Origin: Streptomyces sp. SID13726
GTDB taxonomy: Bacteria; Actinomycetota; Actinomycetes; Streptomycetales; Streptomycetaceae
Direction: 5' to 3'
Assembly (NCBI RefSeq): GCF_010548375.1
Contig: NZ_JAAGLY010000032.1
Span: 1-64,000, forward strand
Length of the DNA stretch: 64,000 bases
Shown here: positions 42,755 to 50,037 of the stretch, in pieces
Position numbering within the stretch: position 1 is the stretch's first letter
How the letters are laid out: each line of letters opens with the position of its first letter
Program-made: the position numbers and the translations under genes
The notes under the pieces: generated by a model
The model's input: only the letters and a program-made list of their open reading frames with translations
Databases searched by the model: none
What the model was told of the DNA's origin: nothing

Positions 42755-43024
42755 CTACGCCGGTGCTGAGCGGCTGAGTCTGCCGTTCGGGCGCAGCAGC
42801 AGGGACAGGGACGCCACCGAGACCACTGCCGCGCCCAGGAGGATCAGCAGGACGTTGCCCGGGTCCAGGGCGGTGTGGGTGACGAAGGCGCCGAAAAGGG
42901 CTCCCGCCGTGCCCGTCGCGAGGACCAGGGAGCGGGTCGGGAGACGGTGGGCCAGGCGGTGTGCCGCCAGGCCGGCCAGTACGAGGCCGAGCAATGCGGA
43001 GCCGAGTGCTTCGATCAACAACAT
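42755..43024 (-). CDS. Small three-helix membrane protein
   Basis: 89 residues from ATG 43024, with GGGAGGG before it. Three hydrophobic helices (MLLIEALGSALLGLVLAGL, then LATGTAGALFGAFVTHTAL, then NVLLILLGAAVVSVASLSLL). The Gly-rich packing recalls transglycosylase-associated/YeaQ-like small membrane proteins; no function known. Confidence 0.75.
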   Translation of the reverse strand: MLLIEALGSALLGLVLAGLAAHRLAHRLPTRSLVLATGTAGALFGAFVTHTALDPGNVLLILLGAAVVSVASLSLLLRPNGRLSRSAPA

Positions 43025-43132
43025 GGGGTCCCTCCCACACGGCCACACTGCGCATCACGGTCGTAGCCCGTCATACCCGTGACCTGCGGAATGCAATCCT
43101 CCTCCGTGGACGACCCGTGCTCCATATGCGGA

Positions 43133-43146
43133 CTCCACATGTGGAG
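43133..43146. promoter_or_regulatory. 14-bp perfect palindrome ctccacatgtggag
   Basis: It lies 109 bp upstream of the small membrane protein start, in the gap after the DUF3107 gene and its terminator. Candidate regulator site with no assigned protein. Confidence 0.3.
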
Positions 43147-43189
43147 GGAGAATTCCCGCCGGGATCCCGTCGGCCTTCCGCCGCAGGAA

Positions 43190-43232
43190 CGAGGAGGGGC
43201 CCGGCGACTCGCGGTCGCCGGGCCCCTCCTCG
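43190..43232 (-). terminator. Strong hairpin terminator after the DUF3107 gene
   Basis: Perfect 18-bp stem (43190-43207 with 43215-43232), loop ctcgcgg, 10 bp after the stop on the minus strand. Confidence 0.88.
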
Positions 43233-43241
43233 TCTGTCCGA

Positions 43242-43469
43242 CTACAGCGCGCCGAAGCCCACCTTGCGCGGGGCCGGCTCACCGAGCTCGACGTACGCGA
43301 GACGGTCGGCAGGGACGAGGACCTTGCGGCCGTGCTCGTCCACGAGGCTCAGCAGCTGAGACTTGCCGGCCAGCGCCTCCGCCACCGCGCGCTCGACCTC
43401 CTCGGCGCTCTGACCGCTCTCCAGAACGATCTCGCGGGGCGCGTGCTGCACGCCGATCTTGACCTCCAC
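43242..43469 (-). CDS. DUF3107 small protein
   Basis: 75 residues from GTG 43469 with GGAGGGACATAGCC before it. MEVKIGVQHAPREIVLESGQ and VPADRLAYVELGEPAPRKVGFG match the DUF3107 family (Rv3208A, TB9.4). Likely a small beta-alpha soluble protein of unknown function. It follows the TetR gene on the same strand with 221 bp between, as in mycobacteria. Confidence 0.85.
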   Translation of the reverse strand: MEVKIGVQHAPREIVLESGQSAEEVERAVAEALAGKSQLLSLVDEHGRKVLVPADRLAYVELGEPAPRKVGFGAL

Positions 43470-43690
43470 GGCTATGTCCCTCCGACGGTCAGTGAAGTGC
43501 GCGACCTTCCGCGCCGTACCCAGCACACATTAGCCCGGTGAGGGGACGTACACGCTCCGCGCAAGAACGCCAACAGCGAACAGCGGGCGGGAACAAACGA
43601 CCCGCACGCGTGCGTGCGGGTCGAGTGGTGGGCCGAGTGGTGCGCCCGCGGTGTTCGCGGGGGTGCGCCCGGCGGTGTGCGGGATGGTGC

Positions 43691-44332
43691 TCAGTGGTGG
43701 TCGGTGCCGTGCATCGGGAAGCCCGCGATGCCGCGCCACGCAAGGGACGTCAGCAGCTGGACCGCCTGGTCGCGCGGGACGCTGCGGTCGCTGTGCAGCC
43801 AGGAGCGGGCCACCACCTGGGCGAGACCGCCGAGGCCCGAGGCCAGCAGCATCGACTCCGCGCGCGAGAGGCCGGTGTCCTCCGCGATGACCTCGCAGAT
43901 CGCCTCGGCGCACTCGTTGGTGACCTTGTCGACGCGCTCGCGCACCGCGGGTTCGTTCGTCAGGTCCGACTCGAAGACCAGCCGGAAGGCGCCGCCGTCG
44001 TCCTCGACGTACGCGAAGTAGGCGTCCATGGTCGCCCGGACGCGCTGCTTGTTGTCGGTCGTCGACGCGAGCGCGGTGCGCACCGCCTGGATGAGGGACT
44101 CGCAGTGCTGGTCGAGCAGTGCGAGATAGAGGTCGAGCTTGCCCGGGAAGTGCTGGTAGAGCACCGGCTTGCTGACGCCGGCGCGCTCGGCGATGTCGTC
44201 CATCGCGGCCGCGTGGTAGCCCTGTGCCACGAAGACTTCCTGTGCGGCACCCAGCAGCTGGTTCCGTCGGGCACGGCGCGGCAGGCGCGTTCCCCTCGGG
44301 CGTGCCGCCTCTGTCTGCTCGATGGCTGTCAC
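43691..44332 (-). CDS. TetR-family transcriptional regulator
   Basis: 213 residues from GTG 44332 with GGGAGGCGGC before it. The N-terminal helix-turn-helix is QLLGAAQEVFVAQGYHAAAM through GVSKPVLYQHFPGKLDLY. The C-terminal helical domain probably binds a ligand. Same position as Rv3208. Targets unknown; none of the short dyads in this window can be assigned to it. Confidence 0.9.
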   Translation of the reverse strand: MTAIEQTEAARPRGTRLPRRARRNQLLGAAQEVFVAQGYHAAAMDDIAERAGVSKPVLYQHFPGKLDLYLALLDQHCESLIQAVRTALASTTDNKQRVRATMDAYFAYVEDDGGAFRLVFESDLTNEPAVRERVDKVTNECAEAICEVIAEDTGLSRAESMLLASGLGGLAQVVARSWLHSDRSVPRDQAVQLLTSLAWRGIAGFPMHGTDHH

Positions 44333-44491
44333 GCCGCCTCCCAATGTCGTCCACATGCGGTGTGCGCCGCGCCGCCATCGTACTTTTCGGTAACCCTGCT
44401 GTGCGCGGTGCGAACGCAGAATTTCACGGACCGGACGGTGACGAAAACCATTCATAGGTTTCAAACGGGATGCGCCACCCGGCCCGGGACG

Positions 44492-44710
44492 TCACCGATA
44501 GTCGTCCTCGTCGATCGAGACGACCCTGGCCTGCTCGATGAGGTCGGCCTCGCTGGCCCGGTCGGCGTCGACACCGGTCAGGGGGTCGTCGCGGTCCGGC
44601 GTGAGGTCGGTGTGCTGTTCGGCCGCGTCGACCTCGGGAGCCTCGACGTCGAGCTCGGCCGCGTCGTCCTCCTCCTGGAAGGACTCGGGTTCGGTGGGGT
44701 CGTAGGCCAT
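44492..44710 (-). CDS. Small acidic conserved protein
   Basis: 72 residues from ATG 44710 with GGAAGGGAG upstream. Very acidic (ESFQEEDDAAELDVEAPEVD, ending RVVSIDEDDYR), no cysteines or membrane segment. Probably disordered. Function unknown. Confidence 0.7.
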   Translation of the reverse strand: MAYDPTEPESFQEEDDAAELDVEAPEVDAAEQHTDLTPDRDDPLTGVDADRASEADLIEQARVVSIDEDDYR

Positions 44711-44900
44711 GGCGGGCTCCCTTCCTAGAACGTCCCTGATGTACACAGGGGGCCACATGCGGGTGCCCTGCGTACGAGCCTAGGAGACACGCGATCCGGG
44801 CGCCATGTGATGTGCCTGCTCGCGGTGCGGGCCTTGCGGTGCAAGGCTCGTACGTGTGCCCTGTGACGGCGAACACATGAACCAGTGCGTGATCGTCTCG

Positions 44901-44913
44901 TAACATTGCCGCA
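44901..44913 (+). promoter_or_regulatory. -10 element TAACAT giving a leaderless transcript
   Basis: TAACAT at 44901-44906 ends six bases before the ATG at 44913; no RBS is seen. Confidence 0.4.
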
Positions 44914-46232
44914 TGTCTTCGACCGAGCTGCCCTTCGTGCCGCCCGCCAACGTGCTGCCGAAGGTGGCACCCGTCAGGGTCGGCGAGGGTGAGCGGCTGA
45001 GGTCGGTGGGGCTGCCGGGGATCACTCTGACGGTGCGTTCGAGACCCCCCGCGCGTGAGGGCCTGCCGCCCGCGCTCTTCGTCCACGGCCTCGGCGGCTC
45101 ATCGCAGAACTGGTCGGCGCTCATGGAGGAGCTGGAGGGCGACGTCGACGGCGAGGCCGTCGATCTGCCGGGCTTCGGCGACTCCCCGCCGCCGGACGAC
45201 GGCGACTACTCGATCACCGGGCACGCGCGCGCGGTGATCCGTTTTCTCGACGCGTTCGGCCGCGGCCCCGTGCACCTCTTCGGCAACTCCCTCGGCGGCG
45301 CGGTGTCCACGCGCGTCGCGGCGGTCCGGCCCGACCTGGTGCGCACGCTCACGCTCGTCTCGCCGGCCCTCCCGGAGATCCGCGTCCAGCGCACCGCCGT
45401 GCCCACGGGACTGCTCGCGCTGCCGGGCGTGGCCGGCCTGTTCACCCGCTACAGCAAGGACTGGACCGCCGAGCAGCGGGTCCGCGGGGTCACGGCCCTC
45501 TGCTACGGCGACCCCGGGCGGGTGACTCCGGAGAGCTTCCAGCACGCCGTCGAGGAGATGGAGCGGCGGCTGCAACTGCCGTACTTCTGGGACGCGATGA
45601 CACGTTCCGCGCGCGGGCTGGTGAACGCGTACACGCTGGGCGGTCAGCACGCGCTGTGGCGCCAGGCCGAGCGGGTCCTCGCACCCACGCTCCTCGTCTA
45701 CGGCGGCCGCGACCAGCTCGTCGGCTTCCGCATGTCCCAAAAGGCGGCCCGCTCCTTCCGCGACTCCCGCCTGCTGACCCTGCCGGAGGCGGGGCACGTG
45801 GCGATGATGGAGTACCCGGAGACGGTGGCGGGGGCGTTTCGGGGGCTGGTGAGGGAGGGCGTGGGGGCCGGGGGTGCTGCGGCCTCCGGCGGTTCTGGTT
45901 CTTCCGGCGGTTCTGGCTCTTCTGGGGGTGCTGGTTCTTCTGGGGGTGCTGCGGTCTCCGGTGGTTCGGGCGGGGCCGTGGTGGGCTCCGGCGGGCGTGA
46001 GGGGAGTGCGGGGGCGTCCTCCGGACCTGGGAGCGGCTCGGTGGTGTCCGACGGCGAGGGCGACGCCACGCAGGCTTCTGACCGGCTTGATGGGGCTCAT
46101 GGGGCCCCTGGTGTGCATGATGGGTCGCCGAAGGCGTCCGGCGGTGGAGCCGCCAGCACGGCGTCCGGCGGCCGGGGTGATGCCACGACGGCCTCCGGCG
46201 GCGAGGCCGACGCCACGACCGTGGGGAGTTGA
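44913..46232 (+). CDS. Alpha/beta hydrolase with Gly/Ser-rich C-terminal tail
   Basis: 439 residues, probably leaderless. The hydrolase domain (residues 1-315) has FVHGLGGSSQNW, nucleophile Ser in FGNSLGGAV, Asp in YGGRDQLVGF and His in PEAGHVAMMEYP. The last 120 residues are low complexity: (S)GGSGSS repeats, then acidic Ala/Thr/Gly repeats (ASGGRGDATTASGGEADATT). The hydrolase alone is the normal length; the tail is an extra flexible module. Eight bases separate it from the DUF3152 gene, so they form an operon. Confidence 0.82.
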   Translation: MSSTELPFVPPANVLPKVAPVRVGEGERLRSVGLPGITLTVRSRPPAREGLPPALFVHGLGGSSQNWSALMEELEGDVDGEAVDLPGFGDSPPPDDGDYSITGHARAVIRFLDAFGRGPVHLFGNSLGGAVSTRVAAVRPDLVRTLTLVSPALPEIRVQRTAVPTGLLALPGVAGLFTRYSKDWTAEQRVRGVTALCYGDPGRVTPESFQHAVEEMERRLQLPYFWDAMTRSARGLVNAYTLGGQHALWRQAERVLAPTLLVYGGRDQLVGFRMSQKAARSFRDSRLLTLPEAGHVAMMEYPETVAGAFRGLVREGVGAGGAAASGGSGSSGGSGSSGGAGSSGGAAVSGGSGGAVVGSGGREGSAGASSGPGSGSVVSDGEGDATQASDRLDGAHGAPGVHDGSPKASGGGAASTASGGRGDATTASGGEADATTVGS

Positions 46233-46240
46233 GGCGGGGC

Positions 46241-47998
46241 GTGGGACGCCACAGTCGACGCGGGCCCGCTCCCAAGAAGGGGCCCGACAAAGGCGGTTCC
46301 AGTAACGGCGGTTCGGGCCAGCCGGGTGCCGACGGAGTACGCGGGGGCAAGGGTCCCGGCGCGGAAACGGCGGCGGGCCGGGCTCGGATGCAGGCTGCTC
46401 CCGCTACGGCGCAGGGGACGCGGGGGCCGGAGTACGGGGCCCCGGGGGTCGGCGCCGGCGGGTACCGGACGCCCACGCAAGGAGGCCCGAGGCTGTCTGA
46501 CGGGACGCCGGCGCACGGGTTTCCCCGGCTGCCCGACGGGACCCCGGCCCAAGGTTTTCCCCGCTTGCCCGACGGGACCCCGGCTCACGGGATCGCCCGG
46601 CTTCCGGATGGCACGCCCGCGCGTGGTGTTCCCCGGTTCCCCGACGGCACCCCGGCTCACGGGTTTCCCCGGCTTCCGGATGGCACGCCCGCGCGTGGTG
46701 TTCCCCGGCTTCCCGATGGCACCCCGGCCCACGGCGTCCCCCGGGTGCGCGGTGGGCACCCCGAGCAGCGTGAAAACGGGGGTGGCTGGGGGGAGTTGAG
46801 CGGCCAGGGGCCGGGCGGGTACGCCGCCGCCGGGTCGGCCGGTGCTCCTCCGCGGCAGCGGCAGGCGCCGTCGGCCGGTGGGCGGGGGCCTCGCCAGGAC
46901 TACCTCGACGCGTTCTCCGACGAGGAAGCGGACGTCTTCGCTCCCGGCGGTCCTCAAGGGCTCCGCGGTCCCCGCAGCCCCCAAGGTCCTCGCGGACCCC
47001 GGGGTTCCATGCCGGGCCCCGGTTCCGGCGCGGGTGTGTCCGTCGCCGCGCACCCCTCCGACCCGTACGGCTCCGACCCGTACGGCTCCGACCGGTACGG
47101 CTCCGTCACCGACTGGCCGGACCGCACGGACCCGGACACCGGCACCGGCTCCGACGGCACACCCCCCGCCGACCCCGCGCCGCCGGCCAAGGGCGGCAAG
47201 GGCCGCGCCTTCACCGGCATCGCGGCCGCCGCCGTGGTCACCGTGCTCGCCGTCGTCGTGGCCGGACAGGTCGCCGACGGCCGTGGCGACGGCGTGGGCG
47301 CTCAGCAGTCCGCGACCGACCGGGCGCGGGACCTCCGGGACTCCGGCACGGGCGTGGACGGGCAGTCGTCGCCGTCCCCCTCGCCCAGCGTGGCGACGCT
47401 GACGTACGAGCAGGCGATGGGCACGAAGTACCCGCTCAGCGCCAAGCTCGACGGCTCGGGGAAGTTCGACGCGATCCCGGGGGTCGCCAAGGCGCCCGGT
47501 AAGGGGCAGAAGTACACGTACCGCGTCGACGTGGAGCAGGGGCTCGGCCTCGACGGCGAACTGTTCGCCGAGGCCGTACAGAAGACGCTCAACGACGACC
47601 GCAGCTGGGCGCACAACGGCGCCCGGACCTTCGAGCGCGTCTACTCCGGCAAGCCCGACTTCGTGATCACGCTCGCCAGCCCCGGCACCACGGCCGACTG
47701 GTGCGCCAAGTCCGGCCTGGACACCACGGAGGACAACGTCTCCTGCGACTCGGCCGCCACCGAGCGAGTGATGATCAATGCGTATCGATGGGCGCAGGGG
47801 TCAACCACATACGGTGATCAGATCCATGCGTACCGTCAAATGTTGATCAACCATGAAGTCGGCCACCGCCTCGGCTACTCCCATGTGACGTGCGACAAGA
47901 ACGGCGAGCTGGCCCCGGTGATGCAGCAGCAGACCAAGTTCCTCGACCACGACGGGATCCACTGCCGCGCCAACGCCTGGCCGTATCCCGGGAGTTGA
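46241..47998 (+). CDS. DUF3152 membrane protein with metzincin motif and 12-residue tandem repeats
   Basis: 585 residues from GTG 46241 (MGRHSRRGPAP is the usual type of start); a TTG at 46229 overlapping the previous stop is possible. Residues 87-170 hold seven 12-residue repeats of the form DGTPAHGFPRLP; collagen-like GPRGPRG and DPYGS repeats follow. One membrane helix (AFTGIAAAAVVTVLAVVVAG) near 330 is followed by the outer DUF3152 domain with HEVGHRLGYSH (His538, Glu539, His542, His548), an exact HExxHxxGxxH zinc site. So an exported metalloprotease-like protein. Counterpart of Rv3207c. Confidence 0.85.
   Translation: MGRHSRRGPAPKKGPDKGGSSNGGSGQPGADGVRGGKGPGAETAAGRARMQAAPATAQGTRGPEYGAPGVGAGGYRTPTQGGPRLSDGTPAHGFPRLPDGTPAQGFPRLPDGTPAHGIARLPDGTPARGVPRFPDGTPAHGFPRLPDGTPARGVPRLPDGTPAHGVPRVRGGHPEQRENGGGWGELSGQGPGGYAAAGSAGAPPRQRQAPSAGGRGPRQDYLDAFSDEEADVFAPGGPQGLRGPRSPQGPRGPRGSMPGPGSGAGVSVAAHPSDPYGSDPYGSDRYGSVTDWPDRTDPDTGTGSDGTPPADPAPPAKGGKGRAFTGIAAAAVVTVLAVVVAGQVADGRGDGVGAQQSATDRARDLRDSGTGVDGQSSPSPSPSVATLTYEQAMGTKYPLSAKLDGSGKFDAIPGVAKAPGKGQKYTYRVDVEQGLGLDGELFAEAVQKTLNDDRSWAHNGARTFERVYSGKPDFVITLASPGTTADWCAKSGLDTTEDNVSCDSAATERVMINAYRWAQGSTTYGDQIHAYRQMLINHEVGHRLGYSHVTCDKNGELAPVMQQQTKFLDHDGIHCRANAWPYPGS
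46499..46750 (+). repeat. 36-bp coding minisatellite, seven units
   Basis: Seven tandem units of 36 bp inside the DUF3152 gene, each coding a variant of DGTPAHGFPRLP. Units differ at a few positions (AHGF, AQGF, AHGI, ARGV), and the alternation AHGF/ARGV suggests a two-unit duplication. Confidence 0.85.
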
Positions 47999-48018
47999 CC
48001 GATGGCGTATATGTCACA

Positions 48019-48048
48019 TTGACATGGGTTGATTCGGTCGTACATATT
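48019..48048 (+). promoter_or_regulatory. Near-consensus promoter of the 31-codon micro-ORF
   Basis: TTGACA (48019-48024), then TACATA (48041-48046) or CATATT (48043-48048) at 16-18 bp. It is the best sigma-70-type match I see in the window. Transcription should start within a few bases of ATG 48056. Confidence 0.65.
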
Positions 48049-48055
48049 GCTGCTC

Positions 48056-48151
48056 ATGTGGTCTAGTCATGTCGTCGAGAACAGCGCCGCCATCGAGCTG
48101 GCGCTCATCGGCGTGACCCCGCTCTGCGTGGCCGACATCCTCTGTCGCTGA
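48056..48151 (+). CDS. Leaderless 31-residue peptide with two cysteines, possible leader peptide
   Basis: ATG 48056 to TGA 48151. The product starts MWSSHVVENSAAIELALIGV and ends PLCVADILCR. No RBS; the strong promoter just upstream implies translation from the first base. It precedes the peptide-transporter operon by 163 bp. Cys-containing leaderless micro-ORFs are known in actinobacteria as sensors that control downstream sulfur or transporter genes, so this may be one. No run of Cys codons is present, and the peptide itself could be the product. Confidence 0.5.
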   Translation: MWSSHVVENSAAIELALIGVTPLCVADILCR

Positions 48152-48194
48152 CGCCCGCCCTCAGGCGCGTGCGTCGCGAATCCCGCTTTTCTCC

Positions 48195-48208
48195 GTGACC
48201 GGGGTCAC
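48195..48208. promoter_or_regulatory. Crp-like site GTGACCGGGGTCAC / hairpin
   Basis: It fits the GTG-N6-GNCAC pattern reported for Streptomyces Crp. The same bases (ccgtgacc ... ggtcacgg, 48193-48210) form an 8-bp hairpin, so it could instead act as RNA structure in the leader after the micro-ORF. It lies 106 bp before the transporter start. Confidence 0.45.
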
Positions 48209-48273
48209 GGCTGTTCGACGACCCGACGCCAGGGCAGACGTCCGTTCACTTTCGTCTCACCCTTCGTCAATCC

Positions 48274-48303
48274 GTCTCGCCATTCGAGACTAGTCATTCG
48301 AGA
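48274..48303. promoter_or_regulatory. Direct repeat cattcgaga and dyad gtctcg-N5-cgagac before the transporter gene
   Basis: cattcgaga occurs at 48281-48289 and 48295-48303. The left copy is the right half of the dyad gtctcg(48274-48279)/cgagac(48285-48290). It ends 11 bp before the ATG of the binding protein and includes part of its RBS region, so it can affect translation or be an operator. Confidence 0.4.
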
Positions 48304-48314
48304 GGTCGTCTCCG

Positions 48315-50033
48315 ATGCGTCAACCGTCCCTCACGAAGCGCCGCGTGGCCGCGGTGTCCGTAAGCCTGGTTCTGGCAGCGGGCGCCGCCGCCTGCGGCCC
48401 TGAGGACAACGATGCCAAGAGCTCCGGTGGCGACTCCACGCCCCACAAGGGCGGCACCCTCACAGTCCTGAACTCCGACCCGCAGTCGGACTTCGACCCG
48501 GCCCGCCTGTACACCTCGGGCGGCGGCAACGTGCCCTCCCTCGTCTTCCGCACCCTCACCACCCGCAACCGCGAGAGCGGCGCCGCCGGAGCCAAGGTCG
48601 TCCCCGACCTCGCCACCGACACCGGGCGCCCCAACAAGGACGCGACCGTGTGGACGTACACCCTGAAGACGGGCCTGAAGTACGAGGACGGCACCGCGAT
48701 CACCTCGGCCGACATCAAGTACGGCATCGAGCGCTCCTTCGCGCCCGAGCTGTCCGGCGGGGCGCCCTACCTGCGGGACTGGCTGGTCGGCGCGGCCGAC
48801 TACCAGGGGCCGTACAAGGACAAGAAGGGCCTGTCGGCCATCGAGACGCCGGACGAGCGCACCATCGTCTTCCACCTGAACAAGCCCGAGGGCGAGTTCC
48901 CGTTCCTCGCCACGCAGACGCAGTTCACGCCCGTGCCGAAGGCCAAGGACACCGGAACCAAGTACGAGGAGCACCCGGTCTCGTCGGGCCCCTACAAGGT
49001 CGTCAAGAACGAGAACGACGGTGAGACCGTCACCCTTGAGCGCAACACCTACTGGTCCGCCACGACCGACGCCGAGCGCAAGGCGTACCCGGACCGGATC
49101 GAGGTCAAGTCGGGCCTCGACTCCTCGGTGATCAACCAGCGGCTGTCCGCGTCCCAGGGCACCGACGCGGCCGCGGTCACCACGGACACCAACCTCGGCC
49201 CGGCCGAACTTGCCAAGGTGACCGGCGACAAGGACCTCGCCGCCCGCGTCGGCACCGGGCACTTCGGCTACACGAACTACATAGCGTTCAACCCGACGGT
49301 CAAGCCGTTCAACAACGTCAAGGTACGGCAGGCGATCTCGTACGCCATCGACCGTTCCTCGGTGGTGAACGCGGCGGGCGGTTCCGCGCTGGCCGAGGCC
49401 GCCACCACCTTCCTGCCCAACCAGAAGTCCTTCGGCTACGAGCCCTACGACCACTTCCCGGCGGGCGCGACCGGCAACGCGGCCAAGGCCAAGGAACTGC
49501 TCAAGGAGGCCGGTTACCCGAGCGGTCTCACCGTCACGCTGACCCACGACAACGCCCAGAACTTCAGGACCAGCCCCGAGATCGCGACCGCGATCCAGGA
49601 CGCGCTCAAGAAGGCCGGCATCACGGTCAAGCTCCAGGGCCTGGAGGACAACAACTACTCCGACACGATCCACAACGTGAAGACGGAGCCGGGCTTCTTC
49701 CTCTCCGCGTGGGGTGCCGACTGGCCCTCCGGCGGTCCCTTCCTCGCCCCGATCTTCGACGGCCGGCAGATCGTCAAGGACGGCGCGAACTTCAACTCGG
49801 GCCTGCTCAATGACAAGTCGGTCAATGCCGAGATTGACGCGATCAACAAGTTGACGGATCTTGACGCTGCCGCCAAGAGGTGGGGCGCGCTGGACAAGAA
49901 GATCGGTGAGCAGGCGCTGACCGTGCCGCTGTTCCACCCCGTCTACAAGCGACTGGTCGGCAAGGACATCAGGAACGTCGTGATCAGCGACTGGACCGGC
50001 GTCCTGGACATCTCGCAGGTCGCGGTCAAGTAA
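48315..50033 (+). CDS. Oligopeptide ABC transporter substrate-binding lipoprotein
   Basis: 572 residues; signal peptide with lipobox AAAC (cysteine near residue 27). SBP family 5: GGTLTVLNSDPQSDFDPARLY, YTLKTGLKYEDGTAITSADI, SSGPYKVVKNENDGETVTLERN, and VRQAISYAIDRSSVVNAA. It captures peptides (or nickel or other solutes) outside the membrane and passes them to the two permeases downstream. It heads the operon and is preceded by a micro-ORF and regulatory repeats. Confidence 0.92.
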   Translation: MRQPSLTKRRVAAVSVSLVLAAGAAACGPEDNDAKSSGGDSTPHKGGTLTVLNSDPQSDFDPARLYTSGGGNVPSLVFRTLTTRNRESGAAGAKVVPDLATDTGRPNKDATVWTYTLKTGLKYEDGTAITSADIKYGIERSFAPELSGGAPYLRDWLVGAADYQGPYKDKKGLSAIETPDERTIVFHLNKPEGEFPFLATQTQFTPVPKAKDTGTKYEEHPVSSGPYKVVKNENDGETVTLERNTYWSATTDAERKAYPDRIEVKSGLDSSVINQRLSASQGTDAAAVTTDTNLGPAELAKVTGDKDLAARVGTGHFGYTNYIAFNPTVKPFNNVKVRQAISYAIDRSSVVNAAGGSALAEAATTFLPNQKSFGYEPYDHFPAGATGNAAKAKELLKEAGYPSGLTVTLTHDNAQNFRTSPEIATAIQDALKKAGITVKLQGLEDNNYSDTIHNVKTEPGFFLSAWGADWPSGGPFLAPIFDGRQIVKDGANFNSGLLNDKSVNAEIDAINKLTDLDAAAKRWGALDKKIGEQALTVPLFHPVYKRLVGKDIRNVVISDWTGVLDISQVAVK

Positions 50034-50037
50034 CCCG

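Noticed and set aside
46499..46750. CRISPR-like array
   Set aside because: The units are 36 bp and contiguous without spacers, in frame, and code a protein repeat.
48056..48151. tRNA or small RNA gene instead of a micro-ORF
   Set aside because: No cloverleaf or terminator directly downstream; the open frame and promoter placement fit translation better, although an RNA role cannot be excluded.
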